Shown piece by piece: positions 33,138 to 47,160 of a DNA stretch of 64,000 bases. Made by a program: the position numbers and the translations under genes. The notes under the pieces were generated by a model. The model saw only the letters and a program-made list of their open reading frames with translations, had not been told where the DNA came from and did no database searches. The first letter of the stretch is position 1, and each line of letters starts with the position of its first letter. Origin of the DNA: Eleginops maclovinus (taxonomy: Eukaryota > Chordata > Actinopteri > Perciformes > Eleginopidae); the NCBI RefSeq assembly GCF_036324505.1, contig NC_086354.1, positions 1,816,725 to 1,880,724 on the forward strand, written 5' to 3'.

Positions 33138-36100
33138 CAGTGGCGGCTGGCCAATAGAGGGCGCTAGGGCGCCGCCCCACCACTCACCTCACCACATTTC
33201 CTTGAAAAAGACATAAAAAAAATTAAATTAAAATGAAATAATAAAATAAAAATATTTCGAAATATATGTATATATTTTTTTAGATGTGCAAGATAAATAT
33301 TTTATAGTTAATAATGAGTAAAGTTGTTTCGTCCGTTGACATTGTCTGATTGGTGACGTATTTCCGCCCTGGGGCGCAGCAATCTTTGCCCATAGACTCG
33401 CGTTAAAAGTTGTACATGCGCAGTAGCTCCTCTTCAATACAAGAGATAGGACGATGTTGGGGCGCACATCTCCTGCGCCCCAAGCTGGATTTACACCACC
33501 CTCCCGCCATTGGGACGGCGGCGGGGCTGACGTCAAAGCCGATCCGATCGTCTCCAACTCCCGCGACTTGACCGTCAAGTCGTGGGAGTTGGAGACGATC
33601 GGACAGAGATGCAAAATGGAGAAAGATATATTAAATAATTCAGTGAAGTCACTTCAGAGAACACCTTTTGAGAGGAGAACATAATGGAGAAGCTCAACGT
33701 GAAAGAGCTCGGACCTGATCAGCCGAACATCGCGATTCATCAGCAGTCAAAAGACAGAGAGAGACAATATACTCGTTGTTTTTCCAGGACCGGGTTTAGC
33801 AACAAGGCTTGGCTAACTGCGTGTAGCGAGGCTACTGCTTTATTCTGCTTTCCCTGCCTCCTTTTTCAAACGTCAGGATCTGACCCAGCATGGATTAAAA
33901 CAGGTATGACTGATTTGAAGCACTTTTCAGAAAAGGCAAAGAAACATGAATTAACTGGGATCCACATGGAAAATGCACTGCGACTAGCCATGTTTAGGAA
34001 AATAAACATTTCATCTCAGCTTGATGAAGGCTACAGGGTAGGGATCCGTAAGCACAATGAGGAGGTTGACAAAAACAGGCACATCCTATCTAAAATAATA
34101 GACTGTGTCAAGTTCTGTGGTGCATTTGAACTTGCCCTACGTGGCCATGATGAAAGTGAAAGCTCAGAAAATCCTGGTGTTTTTAGAGGATTGGTGGATT
34201 TTGTAGCGTCACTGGATGCAGTTCTACATGATCACCTGCAGACTGCCACTGTGTTTAAGGGAACATCTAAGACTGAACAGAATGAACTCCTTGACTGCAT
34301 GCTGTCAGTTTTGAGAGAGTGCATCATTGGAGAAATCAGGAGTGCAGACTTTGTCTCCATCCAGGCTGATGAAACAATGGACATTTCCACTCAGTGTCAG
34401 CTGGTGCTTGTGATCCGCTACATTGACAAAGCCCATCATGTCCAAGAGAGGTTTTTTGAGTTCATACCTCTCCAAAATGCCACAGCTGATTCCATCACCA
34501 CAGCACTTCTGGATAGGTTGAGCTCCATTCTCCCTGATGACCAGAAGAGCAAGCTCATTTCCCAAGCATACGATGGTGCAAGTGTCATGAGAGGAGCCAA
34601 AGGTGGTGTACAGAAGAAGGTCCAAGACGTGTATGTGAATGCACACTATGTCCATTGCTATGCTCACCAACTTAACCTCATCATGCAGCAGGTGACTTCC
34701 CATATCCCAAAAGTGAGTAATTTCTTCTCAGACCTGGCTGGATTCTCTAGTTTTTTTTCAAGATCTCCAAAGAGAACCAGCGTGCTCGATAGAGTGGTGG
34801 CCCACAGACTCCCAAGAGCAAGCACAGTGAGGTGGAACTTTCATAGCCGAACTGTGAACACTGTTTTTGAGCACAAAGAAGACCTGCTCCAGTGTTTTGA
34901 AACCATCAGGGACTCAGGAGAGTTTGATCCTATCACTGTGAGAGAAGCTGGAGGGTTTGTGAGGCTGCTGGAGGATGATAGTTTCAGCTTCTTCCTGAAA
35001 CTGTTCCATCTCATCATGCCTAATGTGGACATTCTCTACAACCAGCTCCAGAAGCGGACCATTGACTCAGTCTTTGTTCAGGGAATCATGCAGCAGTTCA
35101 CAAACAACATACAAAAGATCAGGTAAATTAATGTGAATGTTGTACTATTTAATATTACTGATATTTTGTTAATCTCTATTATGCTTGAACCACTTCACAT
35201 TTCGTGTTGTTTTAACTGGTGTCTAAAGATGAACTTTTCTCTCCTGGTTCTGTTCAGAGATTACCTCCCTACTCTCTGTGGAGAACACAGTGGCAGTGTA
35301 TCTCAGCTGGCCAAGAAACGCCGCACACTGGGCCCAGATGATCTTCAGAGGCTAGCCACAGAGGTGAGATAGAAGCTAAATGTGTGGTGTAGGCCTTTTA
35401 CAATGTTTTTAATTATTGTAGTACTATTTTGTGAAAAAGTGGGGAATACCTTAGAATAGGCCCTATATAATATAATAGTCTAGTTTTATAGAGGTGCAAT
35501 GTTAATTTGCATTTTTTACTATTAAATGAACACATATATTCAAAAAATAAATCGTTTTTATATTTTAAATAATTAGAAAGCTGACTAATAGCCATCTCCA
35601 TATTGTATTAAACTGGTGCATTCATTTTTTAGGTTTGTGACACACTATCTTGGGCCATGCAAAACACAGATTTGCCTTCACAAAGCATCTGATCAGTGCT
35701 ACACTGCTGCAGGCAGACAGATTCCAGCAGTACCGCAGCCAGTTCCCTGAAGCAGCACTGAACACCACCATGGAGGCTTACCCACTGCTGAACAAGAACA
35801 AGCTGAAAACTGAACTGGCTCTCATCTACAGCAACGATAAGTTCAAGAGCTGCAGTGGTGCTGTGGCTCTGTACCAGCTCTTCATGGGGAACAATCTTCA
35901 GGACACCTTCTCAGAGACTGTGGCGCTGCTGAAGATCCTCATCACAACTCCTATGACCACAGCTGAGTCTGAGAGGTGCTTCTCAACACTGAAGAGAATC
36001 AAGACCTTCCTCAGGAACACAATGTCACAGGATCGTCTTAATGCATTGGCCATGCTCTCTATGGAGAAGAATCTTGTCAAAACCATCCCTGACTTCAACC

Positions 36101-36734
36101 AAAGAGTCATTGAGAAATTCGCTGCTGTCAAGGATAGAATGGCAAAATGTATTTACAAAAAGTAGAACACTACATGACATTATAATCTGTATATCTGTAT
36201 ATTTGTTCATACTACATCTACATATTCATACTACATCTCTTTCATTACATTCTGTATATCTGCATATATATAGCACATCTGTATATATATCTGTATGTAT
36301 TGTCCATGTTATATATGATATATATTATTTAAATATATAGAGATAGATATAGAGATAGATAGAGAGATAGGTATAGAGATATAGAGATAGATAGATATTT
36401 ATTATATATGTATATTGGCCATCTGTATAGTAATATAGCACATCTGTATATTTGTTCATACTACATCTGTTTATACTATGCCAATTATTCCCACCTCTTT
36501 ATACTGCCCTTATCTTTACATAATCACTCTTAGCTGCATATACTGTACATACTCTATATATCGCACTTGTTTCTCTTTGCACTTCTATCTATCTATCTAT
36601 AATGTTGTTTTTGTTGTTTTCATTTATAAATACACTCATTTGATACCTTAGTACATGTATGCATGCTTTTTTTTTTTTTATATACATTTTGGAGTTATAG
36701 CCCCCCCTGGAGAATACTCCACCAGCCGCCACTG
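33138..36734 (+). mobile_element. Nested hAT element, 3597 bp (ZMYM1-like transposase)
   Basis: Perfect 13-bp terminal inverted repeats, CAGTGGCGGCTGG at 33138 and CCAGCCGCCACTG at 36734. The flanks GAAACTGC (33130-33137 and 36735-36742) are identical. It sits in the coding sequence of the outer hAT: removal of the element and one flank restores the frame (QMQ joins FHSCVG on the minus strand). Its gene is on the plus strand. AGATAG and ATATAT repeats at 36180-36600 lie in its 3' part. Confidence 0.95.
33684..36165 (+). pseudogene. hAT transposase, ZMYM1/TTF-finger type, three exons, one frameshift
   Basis: Exon 1 (33684-35124) begins MEKLNVKELGPDQ; TTF-type finger region (CFSRTGFSNKAWLTACSEAT, FCFPCLLFQ, about 30-75); catalytic aspartates in VSIQADETMDIS and SQAYDGASVM; HYVHCYAHQLNLIMQQ. 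It ends at donor AG|GTAAAT. Exon 2 (about 35259-35363; DYLPTLCGEHSGSVSQLAKK) is in phase with acceptor TTCAG. Exon 3 begins after TTTTTTAG (about 35632), but its first codons are one base out of frame relative to GHAKHRFAFTKHLISA (35650 onward). It carries TTAESERCFSTLKRIKTF, the dimerisation block with the third acidic residue, and stops at 36163-36165. Apart from that shift the protein looks complete. Possibly a recent loss. Confidence 0.85.
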
Positions 36735-36742
36735 GAAACTGC

Positions 36743-36891
36743 ATTTGTTTTTGGCTTTTCTGCAACTCCTCCAACTTTGTTTTAAAAAATGTGAGGGGCT
36801 TTTGATTTATATTGCCATGTTTCGTGTGCAGGTGACGACGGAGATAAGAAGGCTTTAGACAGCTGTTTGCTAGAACCTCACTGCACACCAC
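36743..36891 (-). pseudogene. ZBED5-like hAT transposase, BED-finger exon
   Basis: Minus strand reads VCSEVLANSCLKPSYLRRHL, then HTKHGNINQKPLTFFKTKLE and ELQKSQKQMQ at the nested insertion site. This is the C-terminal half of a BED zinc finger (the H-x4-H pair in HLHTKH), the DNA-binding part of the outer element's transposase. Confidence 0.75.
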
Positions 36892-37486
36892 TCACTGAGG
36901 CTTTGGGCAATCTGTATCCAAGTGAAGCCCAGACCCAGGTAATTTTCATCATATTTCCTTATTTTTTTCCCCGTCTAGTGTTCACCCTCATCACCTCTTT
37001 TTTGCCATCACCTTCCCTCCTCTTCGGTTTCCTCCGGTGCATCATTTCCTGACTCCCGCTTATTTTCTTATCTTGGACTCGTTCCTATTCTCTCCGTTTC
37101 TGTTGCCTCCAAATCCTCACTCTCTCTTGGTCCCTCTCCTCCTTCATGACTAACAACTTTGTCATAAGACGTTCCACTTGACAGTTTCCCTGATTTCAGC
37201 CAGTTAATCATATTTGAAAGAATGAATGAAACGAGTTGGCGCACATATATAGCCTACAGTGAAACGTAGAAGAAGACAGCCGCTGTCTATCAAAAACTAT
37301 TAAATTATAGTTTTTTGATTTAAAATAAAAGGGATTACAAATGAAATGTGTATTGTTCCTGTTTTTTATTGTAGTCTATGGAAAAATCCCACTTAAAAAA
37401 CAACACTGTGTAATATTTTTACACCAGACCACCACTACATTTTTCATCTCGCGCACCCCCACACTTTGGGAATCCCTGCTCTATGG

Positions 37487-38837
37487 CAACGTTAGCTCAC
37501 CTTGTCATTGGTGTGTTAACAGGGATTTGGCTAACAAACTTTCTGAAAGCTGCCCATTCCACAGAGGACAGAGGCTGCATATCTTCAACGCTCTGCCAAG
37601 AGCCTTTCACTTCTCGGGGTTCAAGCAGCAGACCCAGAGAAAGTTACCTTCTGTTTAGCTTACCACCGCTTGTGTCTTTTTCTTTTATTTTCTCAGAGCC
37701 TGCAGCTCTGCATTGTGAATCTGTTTCTGCAGCCATCGTAACCAATAGTAAACAGGCTTACTGAGTTACTATCTACCCGTACAATTGTTTCTCTGGTGTC
37801 AGAATGTTTAAAGATGTTGGTGAATTCTTAAAAACAAATCACCACTCAAAATGTGTTGTAACATGCCTTACTGAGAATTGCAACAGGTATAATAATACCA
37901 ACATTTCATAAGTAATGCATTATATTACTGTGTTTCAGCAAAAAGTTATACATTTTGTAGTAATACTTACTTTTGCAATGCGTTACACTGGACAGTTTGT
38001 TGCAGAGCTCATTAATGTATTGATCATGGATCAAAAACTGACATCTATATATAAAAATGTTTCATTTTGATCTGGAGCATATTCAGATTAATGTTGATGA
38101 GCAATTTAAGTTAGGCAGGATGTGAGGATTGTCAGATATCCCACATATTCTGCATAAGAGATGGACAACAATCGTATTGTTTACTTGTTAAATATTTATA
38201 TTATTTAACAGCATTTTGTGAAAGTGTTTACTCAATTTTGCCTTTTTGCTATGCTACTACAGTCAAGTGCGTAGTGCGTGGAACATTTGTTAGAGAACAT
38301 GTTACAATCTATTAACCATCCCGCGGTTGGCATGATTCTCCCTCCCTCTCTGAATCTTCCCTCAGCTTTTGATGCAGCGAGCACAGAGAGATTAGCTTGA
38401 CTTTATTGTCAAATAGCAGAATGTGATGATACAAGGGGGAATGTTACTAATCAGCAGCGGGCCGTAATCCACTGGGACAAGACAGGACAATGCTACAATG
38501 GCCTACAACTTCCTGTTTAGGAATGTATGACAGGAGAGAAAATGTTGCAAGCATTAACCAGGGCAAATCTAACCAAATACACTACTGTACATACTCCTCT
38601 TTATGTGAGGTTACCATTACATTTGACTGTTTACTGTAAGTGAAGTAAGTTTCAATTGTACAAGTCTAAACATCAGTTTTGTAAAATGGGGATTTTACAA
38701 GGAATTTTAAGCCAACAGGGGTAAACTAGATGAATACGATTCTGATTCCTATTGTGTAGAGTTCATCATTCACAGGGTTTTCTTTGATGACAGTTAAAAG
38801 TGTAGTGATGGATATGCGTGATCAATTCAAACATAAA
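37487..38837. other. Intronic sequence, no feature assigned
   Basis: Begins with the right flank of the outer hAT. No family-like open frame. Several AT-rich stretches. Confidence 0.4.
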
Positions 38838-39718
38838 GCGAAGGAAATATTTGATCACCTGCCGATTTTGTAAGTTTGCCCACTTACAAAGAACTGAGCC
38901 TCTATGCTTTTATCCAGAAATGTATATTAAATAAAAGATATAATTTGATTGGCGTTTAATTGTGGGAAATAAGTATTTGATCCCCTTGCAACAAACAAGA
39001 ATTCTGGCTCCCACGGACCGGTTAAATGAGTCCACAGCTGTCCACAGTCAATAAATCAGATTACAACCTCTCCACTGAGGGCCAGACCATAGACAGGTCT
39101 TGTGATCATTGTGGAACTAATTATCTAAGGACATCAGGGACAGGAGTGTAAACTAGCATAAGACTGGAATAGAAGAAAAAAACACCAGCAAGCAGCTTGG
39201 TGAGAGAGACAACTGGTTTGATTATTAGAAAATGGAAGAAGCACAAAATGACCATCAATCGCCCTTGGTCTGGGGCTCCACCATCTAAGGTCTCGCCTCT
39301 TGGGGCATCAATGATCATGAAAAAGGTGAGGGGTCAGCCAAGAACCACACAGGAGGGACTTGTTAATGATCTGAAGGCAGCTGGGACCACAGTCACCAAG
39401 AAAACTATTGGTAACACACTACGCAGTAATGGATTAAAATCCTCCAGCGAAGAAACATCTGACCTCTGTGCTGTCCAACAAGGCTTTCTCCAGCAAGTAC
39501 TAAGACATGTTTTGCAAGGGGATCAAATACTTATCTCCCACAGTTAAAAGCAAATCAATTTATATATTTTCTTTACGTACATTTCTGGATTTTCCTTTTG
39601 ATATTCTGTCTCTCACTGTTAAAATAAACCTAGAAATTAAAAGTATAGACTGGTCAGTACTTTGTAAGTGGTCAAACTAACACAATTGGGGATCAAATAC
39701 TTATTTCCTTCACTGCAG
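38838..39718 (+). pseudogene. Tc1-like element, internally deleted
   Basis: Inverted end regions: left GCGAAGGAAATATTTGATCA with GTAAGTTTGCCCACTTACAA; right CTTTGTAAGTGGTCAAACTA with GGGATCAAATACTTATTTCC ending TTCACTG. In between, transposase pieces [46 protein letters not shown] and [13 protein letters not shown], that is, the helix-turn-helix DNA-binding half. All catalytic blocks are deleted. Same family as 26655-27690, so one is useful for delimiting the other. Confidence 0.8.
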
Positions 39719-40984
39719 ATGCAGTGTAGACTTTGACATTAGTTAGGGTTCACTCTAAATGTTAAGTCATTACCTGTTGTATGCCTGGTATCTATAGTTG
39801 TAAATCACTTACATGACAGAAGAATGCATTGAAGGAAACCATAAACAGCCTCAGGAGAGATCTGCATTTGATGGATTTACTGCCAGCTCCTAAAAATGTC
39901 TATCCATTACTCTCAATTAATTATTTCTAAGACCATGAGGTTACTCAGAACAGGCAGAAATAGACAAGGTTGGAAAACACAGAACACACAATGATTCGGA
40001 GTTAGGCTCCACATAATTAATGTAAATGTGTTTGTGTAAATATCTACACAAGGGAGGAACAAATTAAACTCTGGAACTGAAATCTGGTACAGTGATTTCT
40101 ATAACTAAAGAAGAGCAGCAATAATTCTGAGCAGTTTTCATTACCGTCATGCCATCACTTCCTCCCATCATCCAGTGCCCAACAGTGGCATGGATGAAAA
40201 CAATGGGGCCTTTCTTTCACAGGCAACAGGAGTGTAAGCTAACAGGAGCACATACTGTTTACTTTTTGACTTGTCCAGAGAACTTTATAAGTGAAAATGG
40301 GCTGGATGCTATAGCACAGATATGGGGACTGCTGATTAAAAGGGACACTGGAACTGCAGTGAGCCAAAACTTAAAATTGGCAACAAAGTGGTATGTCGAC
40401 AAATATATACCTTTTTCCAATGTCAATGTCTTAGAAACCAATGCAAAAATAGATTAATTTACAAGACAAACAAATCATTTGCCTTATTGCAGCGCTGTTC
40501 ATAATTAAACTCTTTGAAAAATTCTACTGAATCTGAGTCTGGATCTAATATTATTAGTGGTCCACTCATCCCGCCACCCCTTGGGACATCATCTTTCCAT
40601 TGAGCTGCATCGGAGAAACACTGATTTTTAGCTTGTACGTAAGTTTAAATGGGATAATCCTCTGGAATTATTTAGAACTGTGCGTACAGACAAAATGAAA
40701 TGTACGTCACTTTTTAAGCTAGCTTTTTGATTCTTATTCTCCTGTGGGAGAATGTTCAGTCCACCGTGGAAACTGTGACGCAAGCTTATGCTCATATACT
40801 GGAATAATGAGAAACTGCAACCCCTTGTGCCGAAGGAAGAAATGGCAGAAATGGTGCAAAATTGATACTATCATGTAAAATAAATTGAAGTATTACCTTA
40901 TCACATGAAGAAGTCATTTGCAAAAAATGATAAAAGTCATTCTAAAATTGCATTACTTGTAGACTGGTCTAGAAGCAACACCTG
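39719..40984. other. No recognisable feature
   Basis: AT-rich intronic sequence with no supported gene or repeat. Confidence 0.4.
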
Positions 40985-41160
40985 CACTATTTTATTCTAA
41001 TTGATCCGCTTTCATTTTGCACTATTTTTAGTTTAATTTTGTTTGTGTTATGTCCTATATATAATATGTTGCACTGTTGAAGGAGCTCGGGATCTAAGAT
41101 TTTCATTGCCATAACTACACTGTAGCTACTGTGACAATAAAAACCCTTGAATCATTGAAT
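40985..41160 (+). mobile_element. L2-like LINE 3' tail
   Basis: Shares TTGCACTGTTGAAGGAGC and GGATCTAAGATTTTCATTGC with the 3' end of the LINE at 5045-6985 (TGTTGGAGGAGCATGGGATA), ending in GACAATAAAAACCCTTGAATC. Severely 5'-truncated. Confidence 0.75.
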
Positions 41161-42611
<1,451 letters not shown>

Positions 42612-42735
42612 AGGAGTTGAGTAACTGACATCAAAGCTTATCCATAGTTGTTATTGTTAGTCATAGCTTGTTCTTAAACCATATACACTAAATAGACAAA
42701 AATATTGGGAAACTTCTCTTAATCATTGAATTCAG
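42612..42735 (+). repeat. Left copy of a 120-bp local duplication
   Basis: Matches 44304-44432 at about 85 percent by eye, beginning TTGAGTAACTGACAT and continuing through ATAGACAAAAATATTGGG. The second half is the left terminus of the Tc1-like element; the first half is flank. Both copies share the flank, so more than the terminal repeat was duplicated. Confidence 0.75.
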
Positions 42736-43765
42736 GTGTTACATTCAGTCCCTTTCCCACAGGCATATAAAATCAAGCACCTAGCCATGCAGTCTGCCTT
42801 TACAAACATTTGTTAAAGAATGGGTCTTTCTAAAGTGCTCACTGAATTCAAACGTGGTTCTGTAATAGAATGCCACCATTTGCAACAAGTCAGTTCATGA
42901 AATTTCTTCTCTCATAGATATTCCACGATCCACAAAGTGTCAGACCACATAAAGTAACAGGGCGGGGTCACCGAGTGCTGAGGCGCATAGTCAGCTCTGC
43001 TGACTCAATAACTGCAGTTCCAAACCAGCTCTGCATTAATATCAGCACCAGAACTGTGCCGGGAGCCTCATGGCATGAGTTTTCATGGCTGAGCAGCTGC
43101 ATCAATCACATCACCATGCACAATGCCAAGTGTGGGATGGGGTGGTGTAAAGCACGCCGCCACTGGACTCTGGAGCAGTGCAAACGTGTTCTGCTGTTCT
43201 GCATTGTGCCAACTGTAAAGTGGAGGAGGGATAATGCTATGGGTTGTTTTTTCTGGGGTTGGCCTTGGCCCCTTAGTTCCAGTGAAGGGGATTCTTAATG
43301 CTTCATCTTACCAAGTCACTCTGGACTATTCTATACTTCCAATTTTGTGGAAAGAGTATGGGGAAGGCCCTTTTCTGTTCCAGCATGACTGTGCCCATGT
43401 GCATAAAGTAAGGTCCATAAAGGCATGGCTGGATGAGTTTGGTGTGGAACAACTGGACTGGCCCTCACAGACCCCTGACCTCAACCCCACTGAACACCTT
43501 TGGGATGAACTAGAATGGAGATTGAGAGCCAGGCCCTCTCGTCCAACATCAGTGTCTGACCTCCCAAATGCTCTTATGGATGAATGGGCAAATATTCCCA
43601 CAGATACACTCCAACATCTTGTAGAAAGCCTTCCCAGAAGAGTGGGGGCTGTCACAGCTGCAAAAGGGGGACCAACTTCATATTAATGCTTAAGAATTTG
43701 GAATGGGATGTCAAATAAGGTCCTGTAGGTGTAACATGTAGGTGGTCCAATACTATAGCTATGGC
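42680..43765 (+). pseudogene. Tc1-like transposon with broken transposase
   Basis: Left terminus contains ATAGACAAAAATATTGGG; the right end contains GGTGGTCCAATACTATAG, roughly inverted. Transposase pieces in two frames: GRAAAS-like segment as SWLSSCINHITMHNAKCGM with CKARRHWTLEQCKRVL, then LWVVFSGVGLGPLVPVKG, GEGPFLFQHDCAHVHK (second catalytic aspartate), LDWPSQTPDLNPTEHLWDEL (third, DD34E type) and LVESLPRRVGAVTAAKGG. The block with the first catalytic aspartate (WSDES in relatives) is deleted between CKRVL and CIVPTVK. Dead copy. Confidence 0.85.
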
Positions 43766-44303
43766 TAAGAAGCAGGGCAGACTGTAAAGGCAGCTAAATC
43801 ACTCTGAGACCTTACATAAGATGGGATGTTTTCAAGTCAGGCTCTATATGTAAGTGCACATTATGATAAAGTCATGGGGCATCTTGTGAACAATCATATC
43901 AACGGTTCTGAGTTTACCTTTGAAATTCAGAGTAGTAGTGAATGAGAGGGCAGTGGGAATGTCCTACTTTGAGGCTGAACAACTGACACTGTGATGAATC
44001 ACATGTCATGCATGAAGTCTTGACAGCATGACATCAACTAATGCAGCCCTGCAGCAGCAGCATTATGAGGTGTGAGGACACATAAACACTGTCTCTGCTT
44101 TGCTGATTGCTATTTGGAATACTTCTATGACTATATTAACATGACCAAGATTAGAGTTTGACACAGACAGCGGGAAAAGACAAAACACAGCAAGTGTTAA
44201 TGTCAGCATATCCAATTATTTTGAAAGTCAAAATAATTTCAAACTTCTCAAAAAAAGTGTGAAAATCTGTGTAAGCTAACAAAATCTACTATTAGAAGCA
44301 CTT
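43766..44303. other. No recognisable feature
   Basis: Unassigned sequence between the Tc1-like copy and the second copy of its left flank. Confidence 0.35.
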
Positions 44304-44432
44304 AGGAGTTGAGTAACTGACATTAAAGCTTATCCCTAGTTGTTATTCTCAGCCATAGCTATTTCGTAAACCATATAAACTATATAGACAAAAATATTGG
44401 GCCACTCCTCTAAATCATTGAATTAATATTCA
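44304..44432 (+). repeat. Right copy of the 120-bp local duplication
   Basis: Partner of 42612-42735. It contains the Tc1-like left terminus (ATAGACAAAAATATTGGGCC) with no transposase behind it. Confidence 0.75.
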
Positions 44433-45444
44433 AGTAAATATCTTTATGTTGTTATTGACAGATTCTCTTTAGGGAGTCTCTCTCAATTCTTTCCAACTTT
44501 GCATGCTTCCAATGTTTGCATATTAGGCAAGCATTACATTTAATAAGCAGCAACACATATGGAAACAGCTGCAAACTGAAACGTGTCATAAAAATGTTAC
44601 ATGTTGCTGTTTCATAGGGATGATGAAGTAATGTTTTACTGCTCTGTAAATGGCCGGTAGATTATATGCATACAATTTCTTGCATATCTTTACTATCACT
44701 GCTGTAGGAGCCAAATGTTAGAAATGTATAATTTGATATATTGCATACTGTATATATTTGAACATTGTAATTCTTTGTTGTTATTATTATTATTTATTGA
44801 AACCAGCCGTTATTAGAGGCCGTCATAGCTGACCGCAGCAGCTGGTAATCAAAGACGTCATAGCTTATTGTAATGAGAAGGTTTTCTTTTGTACTTTGAG
44901 CACTTTCTTTAAATAAACAGTCATACTGACCTGAAAAGTATTTTTTTTGTCTGAGTCAAGCTTATTGCTAAAGAGTTTAAGAAAGACGGATCTACAACCC
45001 CTATTAATAAAATCTACATTGACAACAAGCAGCGCCAGTTAGGGTGAAGAATTGTCTCTTTGTCTCTGTCTTTCTGAAACATATCTGGAGCATTGGTCTT
45101 AACCAGCATTTATGAGTGCTATTCAAATGTTCCTGAAACAATAATATTGGTTTCTTATTAGGACAAAACATTTAGTGTAAAAGTCCTCTTGTGGGAACAA
45201 AGAAGTATTCGAAATACTGCAGGAAGCTCTCTGAGTAGAAATAAAGACTGGCTTAGTACATCACTAACAGCCCAGGGGCACAATCTGATAGAGCAGATAA
45301 AGGTTCTCGCTCATTTTTAGGATGTTAAGTTGTAGAAAAGTAAACAAAGTATGTCATCTGCCTGCACTATGTTATTTTATGTTGTGTTATGTTACGCTGT
45401 TAAATAAAGTATTTTTATTTAAGTTATGGAGAGAGGCACCTTAC
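44433..45444. other. First part of the large SKT-like intron
   Basis: Begins (on the minus strand) with the donor GTAAGG next to the exon at 45445. A TTATTATT run lies near 44780. No gene seen. Confidence 0.4.
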
Positions 45445-45721
45445 CTTTGCTGGAGTTATTTTCTGTATGCCCAGTACGTTTGTCCTCCAGGCTTGTAGGT
45501 TGTGTCCGACCATTCAGTCCTTGACCGTGTCTGCTTGAGGAGGCCTGGCTCCAGCTCTGGACTGGTATAGGTCTCTCAACCAGGTTCCCCTCACTGCCTG
45601 CCCTCATCAGCCTCTCTCCAATCCGAAGCATACATGAGCGATTACTCTGTGGCTCTTTTCTAAACCTGGGGCTCTTAGACCCCAATGATTCGGAACCACT
45701 CAGCCGGGAGGACTTGGACAT
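45445..45721 (-). CDS. Candidate 5' coding exon of the SKT/KIAA1217-like gene
   Basis: Minus-strand frame from ATG 45721: MSKSSRLSGSESLGSKSPRF, then CMLRIGERLMRAGSEGNLVE, ending ENNSSK before the consensus donor AGCAAAG|GTAAGG. It is 277 nt and ends in phase 1, exactly the phase needed by the exon at 13228-13565. Ser/Arg-rich, low-complexity but clearly not repetitive; the RIGERLMRAGSEGNL block looks conserved. The frame stays open upstream of the ATG (EYLTRLSPAGK), so the exon could start earlier. No known domain. Its assignment to the same gene as 13228-13565 is inference from strand, phase and spacing. Confidence 0.6.
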
Positions 45722-46845
45722 CTTCCCTGCTGGGCTGAGCCGAGTAAGATACTCCAGGGTGAGTTTATGTCCCCTGGATTTTTCCTATTGTTGTCTTCCT
45801 TTACCGCTGTGTGCTGCTTCTTCTTCTTTTTCCTCACGATGCTATCCTTTTACGTCTTATTTTCTAATTTCTCTAAGTGTCTTATTTTTCTGCCTCACAT
45901 AACACAATGCTGTTCTCAAATCCCTAGTCATTCGCTTTTCTCATGTCCTTCTTCTTACCTTTCCTGACCATGGAATCTCTGTACGACTGGATTTCCCTTC
46001 ATGTACAGCAGTGATCTCTCACTCTGTATTATTTCCAGTCCTCCTCTTTTTCTGTATTTCTGCAAGCAGTGAGATCTCTCTGTGTGCCTGAACTCATCTG
46101 GGATCGCTCTCCATCTCCCTACACACTCTCTCGCTCTCTGATCTCTCTCTCTCATTTCTCTCTCTCCACCATGTGCTCATTTTCCTCTCTTACTCTCCCT
46201 TTCTCTCCCTCACTCCCCCTCTTTAAATCTATATTTCCCTTTTAAAGCCCTCTCTGCCTTTTGTTGTCTGTTCTTTCTACCTCTCTTGACTCAGCTGTGT
46301 CAACATGTTAGCTCTGATTTCAATTTATAACATTTAAATCCATGTTGATTTCTCTGTCCTCAAATTAGCCTACTAACAACTGTCCTCTTCCCTCCATGTC
46401 TCTTTTTCTACAAGAATGATCATCAAATATTGTTGTCTGTTGCAGTAAATTAATAACGTTTGTAAATGTTGTGTATTAACATATATTATTACAGTCTTCT
46501 AGTTTGTGTTATGGATTGTTCCCTAAACTGTGAGAATAATATTATTAGATTGCGTAAACCAGGTGTATATCCCTCCTCCATCAATATGAACAACAGCTCA
46601 GATCTGGTTCTAGTTATGTTACCTTTCATTCAATGTTGAGGTTTATATAAAGCTGTGTGTAGGGGATTTCAATTTGAAATCGATAAAGGACTGTTAAACC
46701 CAAACCTTTTTATGGGTTTTATTAGTTAGTTGTTTATTTTAAATATGTGACAATTGTCTGAAATGTAAGGCTTTACACAGCGATTCTAAGAACTGCACTT
46801 ACTAATGTATAATTTGGGCACAATCCATTTCTTGGTTTAGGTGTC
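45722..46845. other. Pyrimidine-rich sequence upstream of the SKT-like exon
   Basis: From 45780 to 46270 the plus strand is dominated by CT and CTCT runs, that is, GA-rich on the gene strand; it could be 5' untranslated or promoter sequence. No TATA box or other defined promoter is recognised. The rest is AT-rich up to the Kolobok target site. Confidence 0.4.
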
Positions 46846-47023
46846 TTAAAGACCTCATGACACCTAGAGACTACCTTTTTTTATTTAGTCTAAAATAACT
46901 TTTATTTTCGATTTGAAATACATAATTGTGATAAATATGCCCGGTTCTCTGTTATTTTCGAAATTTGTACGCAAGCCACTGAAATCCACAGGCCAGTGTC
47001 TTGACAACGTTCCAACATAAAGA

Positions 47024-47042
47024 TGACGTATGCTCCGGAACG
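47024..47042 (+). promoter_or_regulatory. Left subterminal motif TGACGTATGCTCCGGAACG
   Basis: Lies 174 bp inside the left end and 119 bp upstream of the transposase ATG. Its counterpart on the minus strand is at 54804-54822 (and 53206-53224 in the first cargo copy), 182 bp inside the right end. It could bind the THAP transposase or act as a promoter (TGACGTA resembles a CREB/ATF site). Function is inference. Confidence 0.5.
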
Positions 47043-47160
47043 CTTTTAGACCTGATTGCACCTGCTGCCACCCTTGACCTTGATCATTTCTAGTCACAGT
47101 AAGTCGTACTCGCAGTTTTAGCATCTTTAAAGTTTTGTTCTTAATATTTTTGTTGAGAAC

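Noticed and set aside
35413..35601. Separate small gene in the intron of the nested hAT
   Set aside because: Low-complexity AT-rich frame lying in the inferred intron between exons 2 and 3 of the transposase.
40149..40457. 102-codon plus-strand frame
   Set aside because: No motif, no splice signals that extend it, and typical codon noise in AT-rich intron.
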